Source of the DNA: Boswellia sacra
Taxonomy: Eukaryota; Streptophyta; Magnoliopsida; Sapindales; Burseraceae
Direction of reading: 5' to 3'
DNA: 64,000 bases
Assembly: GCA_013180625.2 (NCBI GenBank)
Contig: SNVD02011443.1
Location: 1-64,000, forward strand
Part shown: in pieces, positions 31,177 through 45,200 of the stretch
How positions within the stretch are numbered: position 1 is the stretch's first letter
How the letters are laid out: the number at the start of each line of letters is the position of its first letter
Notes under the pieces: model-generated
Database searches by the model: none
What the model was told of the DNA's origin: nothing
What the model saw: the letters and a program-made list of their open reading frames with translations, nothing else
Made by a program: the position numbers and the translations under genes

Positions 31177-31780
31177 TGGTATCAGAGCAACAATTGGTTC
31201 TATCTACTATTTAAATTCTTTTTCAATCAAAATTTTAGCCTTTGAAATTATGTCATCAAACTTTGAAATCTTTAAACACCTTGATCAAATCCATACGAAA
31301 AAAACAGCCAGCCACCCGTCTTCACTGTATGCATAACCACCTCATCTAATTATTGCCTTTATCATCATCAATCAGCCTCTGAATCGTCATTACCACTACC
31401 ATTGCTAATCAGCCATAAACTCTCCATCGCTGGAGAATTTTTTAGTCGCTGCCTTGTTCTTTTTTAGTTGTCAAAGTCGTTAGCCTCCATGCAGATTACC
31501 ACAAGTGGAGGCCACCATCTAGTTCACCACAAGCGAGGTCCATCCACATGAATCTGGTTAAACAAATTTGTGAATGCTCAAAGGAAAATTACTATTGATT
31601 TTTAAGGTTTGAATTGTGGTGTTTGCCCCTTACAAATTTCATTTTGATCCTTTACTTTTTTTTTCCATTCTTACATCACGTGTTTAGTTTGAAGTTTCTC
31701 AAAGTCTTTTAAAAAAAGGGAGATAAAAAAGAGAAAGAAAAGAAAAGAAAAAGGACAAAAAGAAAAAAAGGGAGAAAAAA

Positions 31781-34700
31781 ATGAGTGAAAAAAATAGTTC
31801 ATCATCATCTGGAACAAAATCTGTTTTTGTAATTATTTAATCAGAAAGTATCTTCAATGCAAGAATCATTTTGACTGAGTCCAACTATGATGTTTGGTCT
31901 CAACTTATGGAGATGCACATTGCTAAATGGGAAAAATTGTCATACATTGGAAAAGTCACATGTAGAATTCGATGATGGATACAAAAAATGGTATGCTGAG
32001 GATAAAAAAGTCAAGAGGTGGCTATTGATGTCAATGTCCCTAGAGATTATGGAGCGTTATTTACTCTTACCCATTGCTCGAGATATTTGGGATGCTTTAG
32101 CAAAAGCTTTTTATGACGAAAGTGATGAGTTACAAGTTTTTTATTTGAATCAAAGAGCATTTGTTGCCAAACAAAATGGGCGACCATTTTCCGTATATTA
32201 TGGAGAATTGACCGAAATTTTTCAAGAACTCGATCATCATGATAAAGTGATCATGAAACATCCTGATGACGTGGATGCATACAGAAAGTCCATTGACCGG
32301 CTCAAGGTACATATTTCTTTTGTAGGATTACATGGAAATCTCGAACAAATACGTGGTGAAATTTTACAGAGAGATTCAAGTCCAGATTTAGAAGAATGTC
32401 TACTCTATTTTTCGACAAGAAGTGGTACGTCACACAACCCTGAATAATGAATCTAAAAACTTTGACGCTTCTTTTCTTTGCTAGGGCAGAATCGATCATA
32501 CCGTTCTAGATCTAACCATCCAAAGTTTGACAACAACATTGACAAAGCATCTCTTAAATGTACTCACTGTTAGAAAATCGGCCATACAAAAAACAAATGT
32601 TTTGAACTTGTTGACTATCCAGAATGGTGGGATCATAGCCAAAAGAAGAATTCCAAGAATGCCTCTATAACTCTATTACTACTAGTGAAGCAAAGACACA
32701 TGCTATAGAGAAAAGTTCAGTTTTGATAGCTTCGACAAATAATGGTTGTAAGGTTTTTAATGTATTTGCACCTGTTTCTAATAGTACATGGATAATTGAT
32801 TCTGGTGTTATAGATCATATGACAGTTGATGCTAGACAGATTTCACACCTTCAACCGTCCATACAAACATCAATTTCTACTGCTAATGGTACCTCAACTC
32901 TAGTTATTGGGGAAGGATCTTTGTCTTTGAGTGATAAATTGTATTTAGATTCTGTACTTGTTGTTCCCTCCTTAGATTTTAAACTTTTGTCTATTTCTCA
33001 AATTACTTCCTTGAATTGTATTATATTTTTTTAGGCTGATTTTTGTGAATTTAAGGACATTCAAACGAAGTAGACGATTGGTTATAGTATTAGACGAGGA
33101 AAGCTGTATTATTTGGACCTAGTGACAAAGGAATCAGATAAATTACACCAAGCTTTGATAACAGATGGATCTGAAGGAGAGAAGAAGAATGTTGAAATTT
33201 GGTTATGGCGCAAACGTTTGAGGCATACTTCTTTTGGTTATTTAAATAAGTTATTTCCTAGTCTATTTGCAAAAGTTAATATTTCTTGTTTTCAATGTGA
33301 GGTTTGTGAACTTGCAAAGAGCCATCGTGCTCCATTTCAACGAAGCTTAAATAAAAGTCTAGTTGCTTTTATGATTATTCATTATGACGTTTGAGGTCCA
33401 TCCAAATTTACCACTTTAGGAGGTTCTCATTGGTTTGTTACATTTATTGATGATTGTACCAGGATGACCTGGTTATGTCTAATAAAATCCAAAGGTGAAG
33501 TGAATTCATTATTTCATAAATTCATAAACTAATTTGCACTCAGTACAATGCACAGATTCGGGTTCTTCGTAGTGACAATGGTGGAGAATATCAAAATTCT
33601 GAACTTCAAAAGTATTTGGAGACATATGGAATAATTCATCAAACTACCTACTCCAATACACCTCAATAGAATAGGGTGGCTGAGAGGAAAAATAGACATC
33701 TTGTACAAGTTATTCGTGCATTGATAATAGGAGTTCATATGCCGTTATCCTATTGGAGCGAAGCTCTTTCATCTGCAGCATACTTAATCAATCGGCTACC
33801 TTCAAGCTCTCTTGGTTTTCAGACACCCTTTCACACTCTTATTGAGGCAGTCATTGCTCTGACTATTCCAAACTTATCACCTCATAGTTTTGGTTGTGTT
33901 GTTTTTGTCTATCTTCTTAAGCATCAATGCCATAAACTCACTTCTCGGGCATTACGATGTGTTTTCCTCAGCTATGCTGCTTATCAAAAGGGATATCAGT
34001 GTTATCATCCTCTTAGCCAACGAATGTTTGTCACCATGGATGTAGTTTTCCATAAACACTCAATGTACTTTTCCAAGTTTCAACTTCAGGGGGAGTATCA
34101 GGAGGAAATTCATACTTTAGACTATGACTTCATCTCTAAAAACTCAGATGATCAAGACACGGGTAAATTGGATGGAAACACATACAATCAAGAAGGATGT
34201 GAACTAGATTGGAGTGGAAAGCAATATTCTGAAATTGAAACTAGTAACTCTTCATCGGTTCAAAGTGTAATGAACATTAAGAGATTGAAAATGGTGATTC
34301 TTTGTCCAGATCCTTAATCCCAAGAAGTCCAGACACAGCTTCATCTTCTACTGATATACCATACCAATCGTCTGCTGAGAATGTTCTTAATGTGGAAACT
34401 AAGCCAGCTAAAAGAAACTTACCCCATTGTATTACTAGAGGTATTCCTAAACTTACTTATGAGCCGAATCTCTCTAGTAAAGTAAAATATCCTATGAACC
34501 ATTATGAGTCTGACCAATGCTTGTCTGAATAAAATTTGTCATTTGTAAATCAATTATCTACTGTATCTATTCCTAACAGTGTGTAAGAAGCATTTTCTAA
34601 TCCTAGATGGAAGGCAGCTATGACGAGGAGATGAAATCCTTGCAAAAAAATGAAACATGGGAACTTACTGATCTACAACTAGGAAAGAAACTAGTTGGAT

Positions 34701-36045
34701 ATCGGTGAATTTACACAGTAAAATACAAGGCTGATGGAACAACCAACCGTTTTAAAGCAAGATTGGTGGCAAAAAGGTATATGCAAATCTATGGAATTGA
34801 CTATATAGAGACATTTGCACCTGTGGCTAAGATCAAAATAATACGGGTCTTATTATCTCTAGCAGCGAATATGGATTGGCCTCTGCAACAGTTCGATGTA
34901 AAGAATATATTTTTACATGGTGAATTGTCTGAATAGGTCTACATGGAATTCCACCTAGATGCATGATACCAGAAAGACACAGTCAAAAGGTTTACAGGTT
35001 GACAAAATCATTATACGGGTTAAAGCAGTCTCCAAGAGCACAGTTTGGACGATTTACAAAGTCTATGACAAACTTTAGTTATCACCAAAGCAACTTAGAC
35101 CACACTTTGTTTCTCAAAAAGCAACAGGAAAAAATCATTGCTCTTATTGTTTATGTTGATGACATGGTGGTTACAGTAAATGATCTAGAAGAAAGGAGAG
35201 CTCTACAGGAATATTTGGTCAAGGAGTTTGAAATGAAAAATCTTGGTCCTTCGAAATATTTTCTTAGGACAGAAGTGTCTCAATCCAACAAATATATTTT
35301 TCTATCGCAAAAGAAATATACGTTAGACCTATTATAGGAAACTGGCATGAAAACATGTAAACCTATTGAAACACCCATTGAAAAAGGCTTGAAATTATGT
35401 GTTGAGGTTGATCAGGTTTTGGTTAACAAAGAAAGATATCAGACACTTGTTGCAAGACTGATGTACTTAGCAAATACAAGACTGGATCTTCCTTATGCAT
35501 TGAGTGTTGTCAGTCAATTTATACATAATCTTGGTTAGCAACATATGAATGCGGTCATGTGTATTTTAAGGTATTTGAAATCAGCTCTTTGGGCTATAGC
35601 GATGGACGACAGGCAATCTACCTTTGGATACTTTACCTTTGTAGGTGAAAATCTTGTCACATGGAGGAGCAAGAAGCAGAATGTTGTTGCACAATCAAGT
35701 GCAGAAGCTGAATATAGGGGAATGGCACTTGGAATTTGTGAAGTATTGTGGTTAAGATTCCTCTTACAAGATTTGGGATATTAATCAAATAAACCAATTC
35801 AATTGTATTCCGATAATAAAGTAGCATGTGATATAGCTCATACTCCAATTCAGCATGATTGAACTAAGCATGTAGAGGTTGACAGATTCTTCATTAAGGA
35901 GAAATTGGAGAAAAAAATTGTGGAGTTTCCAAAGATTCGATTAGAAGATCAAAGAGCTGATATTCTCACCAAAGCAGTCTTAACTCAAGCATTCACAAAG
36001 TGTCTAGATAAGTTGGGCATGTGCAACATCTATGCACCAACATGA
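31781..36045 (+). pseudogene. Copia-2 gag-pol polyprotein, many stops and frameshifts
   Basis: Gag lies at about 31781-32447. A CCHC knuckle lies near 32565-32605 (CTHC*KIGHTKNKCF, stop inside). The protease core STWIIDSGVIDHMT lies near 32782, retaining the D-S-G triad. The pre-integrase block ends near 33330 (CELAKSHRAPF). The integrase core at about 33400-33760 has its conserved Gln codon replaced by TAG at 33667-33669 (PQ*NRVAERKN). RT at about 34700-35335 keeps YGLKQSPRA and VYVDDMVV. RNase H lies at about 35400-36045 and ends just before the polypurine tract. At least eight stops or shifts break the frame, so no product is likely. Confidence 0.9.
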
Positions 36046-36052
36046 GGGGGAG

Positions 36053-36280
36053 TGTTGAGATTACAAATAACGCTTGTAATTAATGTGATTGACTCTCCTT
36101 ACCATTTGTTAAAAGATTATTTAGCTGTAATCAAATCAGTAGGATTTGATGATAAATTATTTTCTGATGATTAGCTTGTTTCAAGGCTTTAATTTAGATC
36201 TTTGATTGGGAAATTCATCCCTATATAAACTGATGTATTTTATAACTATGAATAAAATATTCATCCTTATTATTTCAAGA
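36053..36280 (+). repeat. Copia-2 3' LTR
   Basis: 228 bp copy of the left LTR, directly after the polypurine tract gggggag. The target duplication agtgc follows at 36281. Confidence 0.9.
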
Positions 36281-36285
36281 AGTGC

Positions 36286-36565
36286 TTCTTAAGATAGCTA
36301 AGTCAACAACATTATTTGGCAATTCTCTCTATACTTATAAGTTATCTTCTCAAAGAATATCATGCATTATGGTGAATATCAACACATCCAAGTCCACCCA
36401 CTTTTTCTATTTCAATTGTGAATTTTTTTTTCCTAGAATTAAGGATGGAAGAGTGGCTCTATTGCTTTTGGAAGGAAAGTGCTTTGTCATCCCCTTAAGC
36501 ACTCTGCTTGTAACTGTTATATATCAACCTAGTTCATGATCTAGCAATAAACATTATTAGCCTAT
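36286..36565. other. Spacer between Copia-2 and Gypsy
   Basis: No gene recognised; probably the continuation of the DNA that precedes Copia-2 at 30942. Confidence 0.5.
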
Positions 36566-37023
36566 TGTTACGACCCACCTAATTTGCTTGTTAGAGTGGC
36601 CCAAATATGCATAAGGCTTGGCCTAGCTTCTAGAAAGCTTGTAAGCCCAAGCCCATCTTCTAGAATTCTCTAGGAAGCTAAGTTTCTAAAATACTCTCTT
36701 GTACATATCTTAGCCATTCATTTGAGAGGTGGTTCACTATAAAAACCTCTCCAAGGCTCATTTGTAATCATCCTAGCAAATCCAAGCAAATCCAAGCAAC
36801 CTAGCATTGTAAAGCTTTCTAGTATAATACAAAGCTCTCTTGCTTAGCAATACTTATCTCCATCTTCCATCTCTTCTCTTCTTGCCTACGAAGCTCTTTG
36901 GCTCAACGATCCTCTCTTCTTTTTGAGTGAGAAGGCAAATCACTAGGCTTACTTAGCAACTTTCGAGTTCAAGTTGCCTAGGTGCTGCATGAGCATGCTG
37001 CGCAAACCTCTAAGTTCGTGACA
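36566..37023 (+). repeat. Gypsy 5' LTR
   Basis: 458 bp. It matches 41698-42218 except for an internal deletion of about 80 bp after 'gtacatatct' near 36714. It contains a TATA-like 'cactataaaaacc' near 36737. Confidence 0.88.
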
Positions 37024-37080
37024 GTTGCTTTCAGAGCACGGTTCGAGCATAAGAGCATGGCATTCGGCATTAAAGTGACC

Positions 37081-40000
37081 ATGGAGGAGCAAGGTCGTGG
37101 ACGAGAGGAGCAACCTCAACCTCAGGCACGCCCACAAGGAAAACGTGGTAAGTCCAAAGTTCTGCCTGCGAAAGCCTTGGAGCCTCGTGTTGCTAGTATA
37201 GAGCAAGCTATCTCGGGGATGGATGATGCTATGGAAGACCTCTCTGACAGTCTCGAAGGCCTAGAGATGGATTATGGAGAGATCACCCAAGCCACAAAGT
37301 CTAACATCCTTAAGTTTAGTAAAGCCTATGAAAAGGAGCTACACAACCTTACACGAGAGCTCGTGGGCTTGCGGACCTTTATGGAGCATGAGTTACGAGC
37401 AATCTGTGTGAAAGTGAAAGAAACTGGCACGGAATGGAGGAAGCATCAATGTGATCATGCTAACTCATCTTACACAAGTGGGCTAAGCACCATGCAGTGC
37501 CTACTCCTACCACATACAATGGCACTCGCAACGCCACGAAAGTTGAAAACTTCCTATTCGGCTTGAAGTAATACTTCGAAGCCAAACGTGTCCATGATGA
37601 CGCTTTGAGGATCGACATTACACCCATATTCCTACGAGATACAGCCTAATTGTGGTGGCGTTGAAAGCATGGCGACATGGGCAGAGGCATCATCTCCCTT
37701 CGCACATGGGAAGACTTCAAAAGAGAACTTTGGAAGCACTTCTCTCCTAACAATGCTGAAAAGGACGCAAAGGGCTGCCTCCGTCGATTGAAGCAAAGCA
37801 GCACCATTCGGGAGTATATCAAGGAGTTCACCACCATCATTCTAGAAATTGAGGACATGTCCAAAAAGGACTCTCTCTTCTACTTCCTCGATAGACTCAA
37901 GGATTGGGCGAGGGTTGAGCTTGAAAGGCGTGATTTGCAAAATCTTGATGATGCCATAGCCGTAGCCAAATCCATCATAGACCACACATCCCAATCCAAT
38001 GAGAGGAAGGCTAACCATGGAAAAGGAAGGTGGGGGAGAGCGAAATACCAAGAAGGACTATGCTCGAAAGGAAGGTAGTGCACGTAAACCATTTGAGGGA
38101 GACAAGCGCGACACACCTAACAAAGGTAAGTCCGATGCCTATAAACCAAAAAGTCCTTGCTTCATTTGTGATGGTCCTCATAGGGTGCGTGATTACTCAT
38201 AGAGGAAGACCCTCAACGTCCTAGCCGCTCAACATGAGGGCGTACAAAATGAGGAGCCTCAAGCGGAGATAGGTTCTCTTCGCACCATTGGCGCACTTAA
38301 AAGGCCCACCCATGTTCGTGCCATAATGTATGTGTATGTGAGCGCCACAATCAACGGCAAGGATATGCGTGCAATGCTTGATATGGGAGCTATGCACAAC
38401 TTTATCTCCATGGAAGAGGCCAAACGATTAGACCTCAAATATACCAATGGAAGAGACACCATTAAGGCAGTAAACTTACCCGCCAAGGCAATATTGGGAG
38501 TGTCCAAGGCAATGTTGGTACAACTTGGCACATGGAACGGTAAGCTTGATTTCTCCATCGTCCCCATGGATGACTTTCAAGTAGTGCTAGGCATGAAGTT
38601 CTTTGACAAAGTCCATGCTTTCCCTATACCAGCCTCTAACTCCCTTAGCATCCTTGACAGGAGTCAATCATGCATGGTTATGACGGAATGTGCAGCGAAG
38701 GTAGAGAGCAAGATGTTATCTGCACTATAATTTAAACAGGGGATGAAAAAGGATCTAAGTTTTCTTGCTACCATTCGGGAACAAAATGATGCGGAGGGCA
38801 TCACCATCTCCAAAGACCTAATGCCAAGGCAAGTCCAAGTCGTCCTCAAAGAGTACAAGGACATCATGCCCCAAGAGCTTCCTAAGAAGTGGCCTCTATG
38901 ACGAGAAGTGGACCACCAAATCGAGTTGGAGCCCGGTGCCAAGCCTCCAGCCATTGTGCCTTATCGCATGGCACCACCCGAACTTACAGAGTTGAAGAAA
39001 CAACTCCAAGACTTGCTCGATGCAGGCTACATCTAGCCCTTGAAAGCTCCATACGGTGCACCCGTCCTCTTCCAAAAGAAGAAGGATGGATCCCTCCACA
39101 TGTGTATCAACTATCGGGCAATCAACAAGGTAACCATCAAGAATAAGTATCTAATTCCACTAATTGCAGAGTTGTTCGACCAACTTGAGAAGGCTCGATA
39201 TTTCACAAAGCTTGACTTGAGATTAGGGTACTACCAAGTGCGCATTGCCAAGGGTGATGAACCAAAGACCGCGTGTGTGACAAGGTATGACGCTTATGAA
39301 TTTCTTATCATGCCATTTGGCCTCACTAATGCACCCGCCACATTCTATACCCTCATAAACAAGCTCTTCCATCCCTATCTTGATCAGTTCGTGGTAGTCT
39401 GCTTGGATGACATTGTCATTTATAGCACTACTCTTGAAGAGCATGTGCAACATCTTCAACAAGTCTTCCAAGTTTTTTGCGATAATGAACTTTATGTCAA
39501 GAAGGAAAAATGCTCCTTTGCTCAACAAGAGGTAGAGTTCCTTGACCACCGAGGGGATGGGAAGCTTATGATAGATCAAGCAAAAGTAAAGGCCATTCAA
39601 GAATGAGAGCCTCCTAACAAGGTATCAGAGCTATGATCTTTCCTTGGGTTGGTAAATTATTATCGATGGTTTATCAAGGCCTACTCAGCCAAAGTCACTC
39701 CACTCACAGATCTTCTCAAGAAGAACTGAACATGGAATTGGTTTGAAGAGTGCCAACATGCCTTTAAGGAGTTGAAGAAGGCAATATATAAGAAACCGGT
39801 GTTGGTGCTACCCGACCACACCAAGCCATTCGAGATGCACACTAACACCTCTGACTTTGCAATAGGGAGAGTTCTCATGTAAAAACGGAACCCCATTGCG
39901 TATGAGAGCCGCAAATTCAATGACACGGAGCGATAATACACGATCCAAGAGAAGGAAATGACCGCCATCATTCATTGCCTACGGGTTTTGCAATACTACT

Positions 40001-41686
40001 TGCTTGGCTCACACTTTGTCATCAAGACTAACAACGTGGCAACGAGCTACTTTCAAACACAAAATAAGCTAAGACCCAAACAAGCATGATGGCAAGGCTT
40101 CTTAGCCAAGTTCGACTATAGGCTCGAGTACAGAACAGGTAAGGCAAACGTTATGGCTGACGCCCTAAGTTGCAAGGCAGAACTTGCCACTCTAAGCATA
40201 AGTCGTCCACAAAGTGTGCTTGTCAACCGCATCAAAGAAGGCCTAGAGCATGATCTCATAGCCAAAAATCTCTTGAAATTGGCAAGTGAGGGGATGACAC
40301 GACGCTTTTAGCTTGACGAAGGCCTACTCCTCACAACCGGGAATCGTCTCTTCGTGCCAAGATATGAAAACTTGTGGAAAGAAATCATCAAGGAGTGCCA
40401 TGATTCCAAGTGGGCTGGTCACCCAAGTATAGCATGAACCCTTGTACTCATGTAAGATTCCTACTATTGGCCTCAAATGCGAAAAAATATGGAGGGCTAT
40501 GTGAAGACTTGTCTTGCATGACAACAAGACAAGGTTGAAAGCCAACGCCCCACAGGTTTGCTAGAACCCCCACCCATCATGGAAAGGCCATGGAAAAGCG
40601 TCTCGATGGACTTCATCGTGGCCTTGCCAAAATCCGAAGGATATGGAAGCATAATGGTGGTAGTTGATTGGTTTAGCAAGTATGTTACCTTCATTCCTGT
40701 CTCTACGGATTGTACCACAGATCAAGCCGCTCGAGTATTCCTCAAACACATAGTGAAGCTATGGGGAGTTCCACAAAACATTGTGAGCGACCGCGATCCT
40801 CGCTTCACAGGACGGTTTTGGGGAGAGCTCTTCAAAATATTGGGGACCGACTTGAACTTCTCAACAAGCTTTTACCCCCAAACCGATGGGTAAACCGAGC
40901 GCATCAATGCCTTACTTGAGCTATATTTGAGGCATTATGTGAGTGCTCACCAACATGATTGGGCAAAGTTGCTAGACGTTGCCCAATTCTTATATAATCT
41001 CTAAAGAAGTGAGGCAACGAGTAAGAGTCCATTTGAGATTGTGACGGGACAACAACCTATGACTTCACATGTCATAGCCTCAACCTATAGAGGGAAGAGT
41101 CTAGCGGCCTACAAGCTCGCAAAGGAATGGCATAAACAAGCCGACATCACGCGAGCATGCTTAGACAAGGCTACCAAGAAAATGAAGAAATAGGCGAACA
41201 CTAAGAGACAACACGTCGCATTTCAAGAGGGGGACTTGGTGCTTATCAAGCTACTACCCCAACAATTCTAGTCACTTCGCAAAGTGCACAAGGGGTTAGT
41301 ACGGAAATTGAAGGTCCCTTTCTTATTGTCAAGAGAGTGGGCGAAGTCTCCTGCAAAGTCCGATTGCCACTAACCTCAAGATCTATCCGATTTTCTATGT
41401 GAGTTTCCTCAAGCCCTATCATGAGAACAAAGAAGATCCAAGTAGAAGCGAGTCCAAAAGAGCACCCACAGTCGTCGTCATCGCATTCGACAAAGACGTG
41501 GAATGCATCCTTGTGGAACGTGTGATATGAAAGAGAGGAGTTCCACCATACACCAAATACTTGATAAAGTGGAAAAACCTTCCCGATAGTGAGTCTAGCT
41601 GAGAACGCGAAGACGCCTTGTGGCAATTTGGCGAGCACATCCAACGCTACAAGAACGAAAGCACGCTGAGGACGTTGCGGAATTAG
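37081..41686 (+). pseudogene. Gypsy gag-pol with chromodomain, many stops
   Basis: Gag starts at 37081 (MEEQGRG) and includes the capsid-type block WEDFKRELWKHFSP near 37710. The zinc knuckle at about 38155-38200 reads CFICDGPHRVRDY, with the last Cys replaced by Tyr. The protease motif near 38376 reads LDMGAMHNF, where D-T/S-G is expected. RT at about 39040-39600 has KLDLRLGYYQVRI and the active-site block VVCLDDIVIYS. RNase H follows at about 39700-40160, then integrase (about 40350-41030) with MDFIVALPKS and SDRDPRFTGRFW; a TAA at 40891-40893 breaks PQTDG*TERIN. The C-terminal chromodomain is recognisable at about 41490-41640 (YTKYLIKWKNLP). More than a dozen stops are scattered along it, so it is not functional. 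Confidence 0.9.
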
Positions 41687-41697
41687 GTGGGGGAGGA

Positions 41698-42218
41698 TGT
41701 TACGGTCCGCCCAATTTGCTTGTTATAGTAGCCCAAATATACATAAGGCTTGGCCAAGCTCGTAAGCCCAAGCTCATCTTCTAGAATTCTCTGGAAGCGA
41801 AGTTTCTAGAATACTTTCTTGTATATATGTACTCTTGTACATATCTAGATATTTTAGTAGATGATTCTAGATAGTGAATTAGGACCCTTAGATGCATTAG
41901 ATATTAGCCATTCATTTGAGAGGTGGTTCACTATAAAAGCCCCTCCAAGGCTCACTTGTAAATCATCAAAGCAAATCTAAGCAAATCCAAGCAACCAAGC
42001 ATTGTAAAGCTTTCTAGTGTAATACAAAGCTCTCTTGCTTAGCAATACTTGTCTCCGTCTTTCATCTCTTCTCTTCTTGCCTACAAAGCTCTTTGGCTCA
42101 ACGATCTTCTCTTCTCCTTGAGCGAGAAGGCAAATCACTAGGCTTACTCAGCAACTTTCGAGTTCAAGTTGCCTAGGTGCCGCACGAGCGTGCTGTGCAA
42201 ACCTCTAAGCTTGTGATA
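41698..42218 (+). repeat. Gypsy 3' LTR
   Basis: 521 bp, the fuller LTR copy, with the same 'cactataaaagcc' TATA-like site near 41930. Confidence 0.88.
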
Positions 42219-45200
42219 CTATGCAAAGTTATAATTTTTTTGAAATTTTGTAAATAATTTTTTATTTTGAAGTTGTGCAGTTAATTTTTAAAGCACGATC
42301 AAAGTTATTTTTGTCATTATAACGTTAATGATTGTGCACTAGCTTAAATGGCTTTTTCTGTGTCTCTCCCTTCACTTTGGTCGATCTTAACTTTCTTGTA
42401 TATGTGGACTTTTCTTATTTATCAGATTCTTCATAAGATTGCAATAGTGGAATACTTTCGGGAAGGTTTTACGGGTGCGAAGAAGTTGCTTGAAGCACTT
42501 ACAAATGTGAAGATATGATAACCATCTTTTAATTGGAACTTTCAATTGTAAGTGACTGTGATTTGATGAAGATTGCTTAATTGTTTTTCTTCCTCTTTTT
42601 TATTAAGTACATTTATGGGCCATATGATTATTTGTCTAATAGAATGACAGACATCTGAACATTGATGCTAGTGTGTATACTAAACATGAGCAGCATTAAT
42701 GTAAGGGCTGATAAATATTGTTCATTTCAAGTATTTTCTCATTATATTATCTTTATATTAAGTTATTATCCATATGAGTGACACCGGGGGGCGAATCTAC
42801 TTGTTGGCCCTACAAAATTTTAAAATGTTTAAGCCGGGATCCGCCCACCTGCTAACCAAGTGTCAATATACATGCATTCGTATACCGTCTGGCAAGGGCT
42901 GGAAACAAATTGGAAGAGTCCGATATAAGTGAACATGCACCGGGAGTGGGGGGATTTCAGTAGCCTCAAAACCGTATAACAAAATTTTGTCACGAATGTT
43001 ACAATAACAAGAAAATTTTCATCATTGACAAATAAAATAATATGTGTAGGGTATGTCATAAGATTAAACGGTTTTATCATATTACCATCAACAATCTCAG
43101 GAACTTTGGTTCAAGAAAACAAAAGAAAATAACAGTAAAAGAAGGAAAATAAGAGAAAAAGAAGCCAGAGCCAGTGAAGAGGCAGGGCATGGGTAGTGCC
43201 AAAACAGACTAATCTTTCAATGGCTCCATCCATGCTCTACCTGTTCCCTGTCTTTGTCTCTTGCTTCTGATCTCTCACGTCAGTCTTCCAATGTCCACCT
43301 TGCCTTTACACACAGTCACCTAGCACCTCCTGCAGCAACCACCCTCAGTTTCCTTCATAACACAAAACTGCATAACACTTCTGGGCTTTCTTGTTTGTGT
43401 GCAAGCTGTCTATTCTTTCATAGGTTTATATGCTACACAGGCAGAGAAAGGGTTATCGTACACACATGTACTATCAAATTCTTCTTGCCATGTACTTCAC
43501 TTTAAAAGTCAACTTCAATGTTTTAGGGAGGATATATGAAATGTACTACACACTTTCTTGCTGTGCTAGTCAATGATAGGACTCTGCCTGCCTCTTTAGC
43601 AAATTATATTTCTTAGCAGCTTGCTTGATATCTTTCCATATACAGATTAATGTAATCATGTTTTGACTTTGGCGACTGCAGAAATGCCTAATAGTAACAA
43701 ATATTGGTTTCTTTAAAGAATAAAAAATATCCATCCAGCTTAATTGTGATAAAAATACCAATACAAATCAAAGTTCAAGCGACAGAGCATAAAAGAAAGA
43801 GACTCAAGGCACAGATCACAAGCCTGAGCAGCGAAACAAAAGACATAACGTACAAGACGCAGGCAAATAAAAAACACAAGAAGGGAGGAAATGATCACAA
43901 AGCATGCAGCAGATTTTTTCCGCAACAGCTAGATAGAGGCTTGTAAATTTGTTTTTGACAGAAATTTAAACAATCTTGCAGGGGAGGCATAGACCATATT
44001 ATCCATAGTCATCTTAGTTTGTGGACTGTAGTTTCTAAAAAGAATGGCTGTCACTAGGATTTCAATTATGATAAATGCATGGAACAATGGCTTGTCTATA
44101 AAAAATTTACACAATGTATGAGATTGCTTTGGTTTTGAATGGTTGGACTATGCTTGAGTGGCTTGTTAGCAATGATTCTTTGAAGGAGTTTCGATTTGAC
44201 AATGCAAATGCATCATCTACGCATCAAATTTTCAGCTTTTATTGGGATGAGAGAGAAATTTTTGGGGCTATGACAAGTAACATATACATATAGTGTTGGT
44301 TACGTTTAAGTAGATTATATTTCATGGTTTGAAAATTATAGATAAATTAATTGCATGGATTGGATAGGAATGATTGTTAATTGATTAATTAGAGTTTGAT
44401 TTTATACAAATTTGTTGGTTAAAAACATAATAAAAGATACACTATCAAAATTGATGCTTACTGATTTTGCTTGTGTTCCAGTTTTGGATTCATGATCTCT
44501 GTTTGCTATTTTAGTAATTATGATGGTGGTTGTTTGTTGTGTTGTTGGGTTTCGGCTTAATGACTCTTGGGTTGTGTGGGTTGATGATTGTCGGGTTGAG
44601 GATTCATGGCCTGATGTGTTCACAGTTGTCGGTCACCAAAGTGCGACTATTTTAAGTTAAGTTGTAGGATTATTATTTTTTTTTAATAAGCAGATTTAGG
44701 TTATTTTAAACTGATTTTGATTATAATGGTGATGATTTTACATCAAATTCATGTTTTGTCCTTCTTATTTAGTTAAAAAAATGATAACCTTTAATTTAAT
44801 CCAGATGGTACAAATATGAAACTAAATTTTTGGGTGATATTTTGTAAATATATTTGAAGAAGTTGAAATAAAAAAACCAAAATTCTCTAGTGATTATTAC
44901 AATACTGCTTAATATATTGAAAAATTAAAAAAATGATCTTATTTAAGTGGGTTCTTTCAAAAATGGACCCGTTTAGAAAATTTTGCTTGCTATACTCTAT
45001 TCGACACTCAATACTCATTGATAGATTATCAGACTATCCAATATTATCTAATAGGTGTTCAATAAGGTCATGACATATAAATTTTTTAAAACTAGTCCAT
45101 TTTTGTAATATAGATTTAAATATGAGGCAGTTTGTTAAATTTCACTAATATATTTTAACAAAAAAATTTTGGATAAAATTGAGAATAAAATTTTATAGGT

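Larger units (their letters stand above)
30943..36280 (+). mobile_element. Copia-2 LTR retrotransposon, decayed
   Basis: Short LTRs at 30943-31176 and 36053-36280 are flanked by the 5-bp target duplication agtgc (30938-30942 and 36281-36285). The primer-binding site tggtatcagagc follows the left LTR at 31177 and matches the 3' end of initiator tRNA-Met. A polypurine tract (gagggggag) precedes the right LTR. Plus-strand gene order is gag, protease, integrase, RT, RNase H, i.e. Copia. The LTRs begin TGTTGA but end TCAAGA rather than the expected CA. Confidence 0.95.
36566..42218 (+). mobile_element. Gypsy chromovirus LTR retrotransposon, decayed
   Basis: LTRs at 36566-37023 and 41698-42218 both begin tgttacg. 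They are flanked by a 4-base match, ctat (36562-36565 and 42219-42222), so the 5-bp target duplication is imperfect. A polypurine tract (ggtgggggagga) precedes the right LTR. Internal order is gag, protease, RT, RNase H, integrase and a C-terminal chromodomain, which marks a plant chromovirus. The left LTR lacks about 80 bp that the right LTR has (around 41825-41905). Local GC content is higher than in neighbouring DNA. Confidence 0.94.

Noticed and set aside
31177..31188. A tRNA gene at tggtatcagagc (also at 57081)
   Set aside because: These are 12-base primer-binding sites of retrotransposons; no cloverleaf surrounds them. No tRNA or rRNA gene was recognised anywhere in the window.
36949..37206. 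Minus-strand ORF at the Gypsy LTR/gag border
   Set aside because: It is antisense to gag, has no domain features and overlaps the LTR end.
43254..43505. 83-codon plus-strand ORF
   Set aside because: There is no recognisable motif, no splice partners and nothing supporting expression; it is probably chance.
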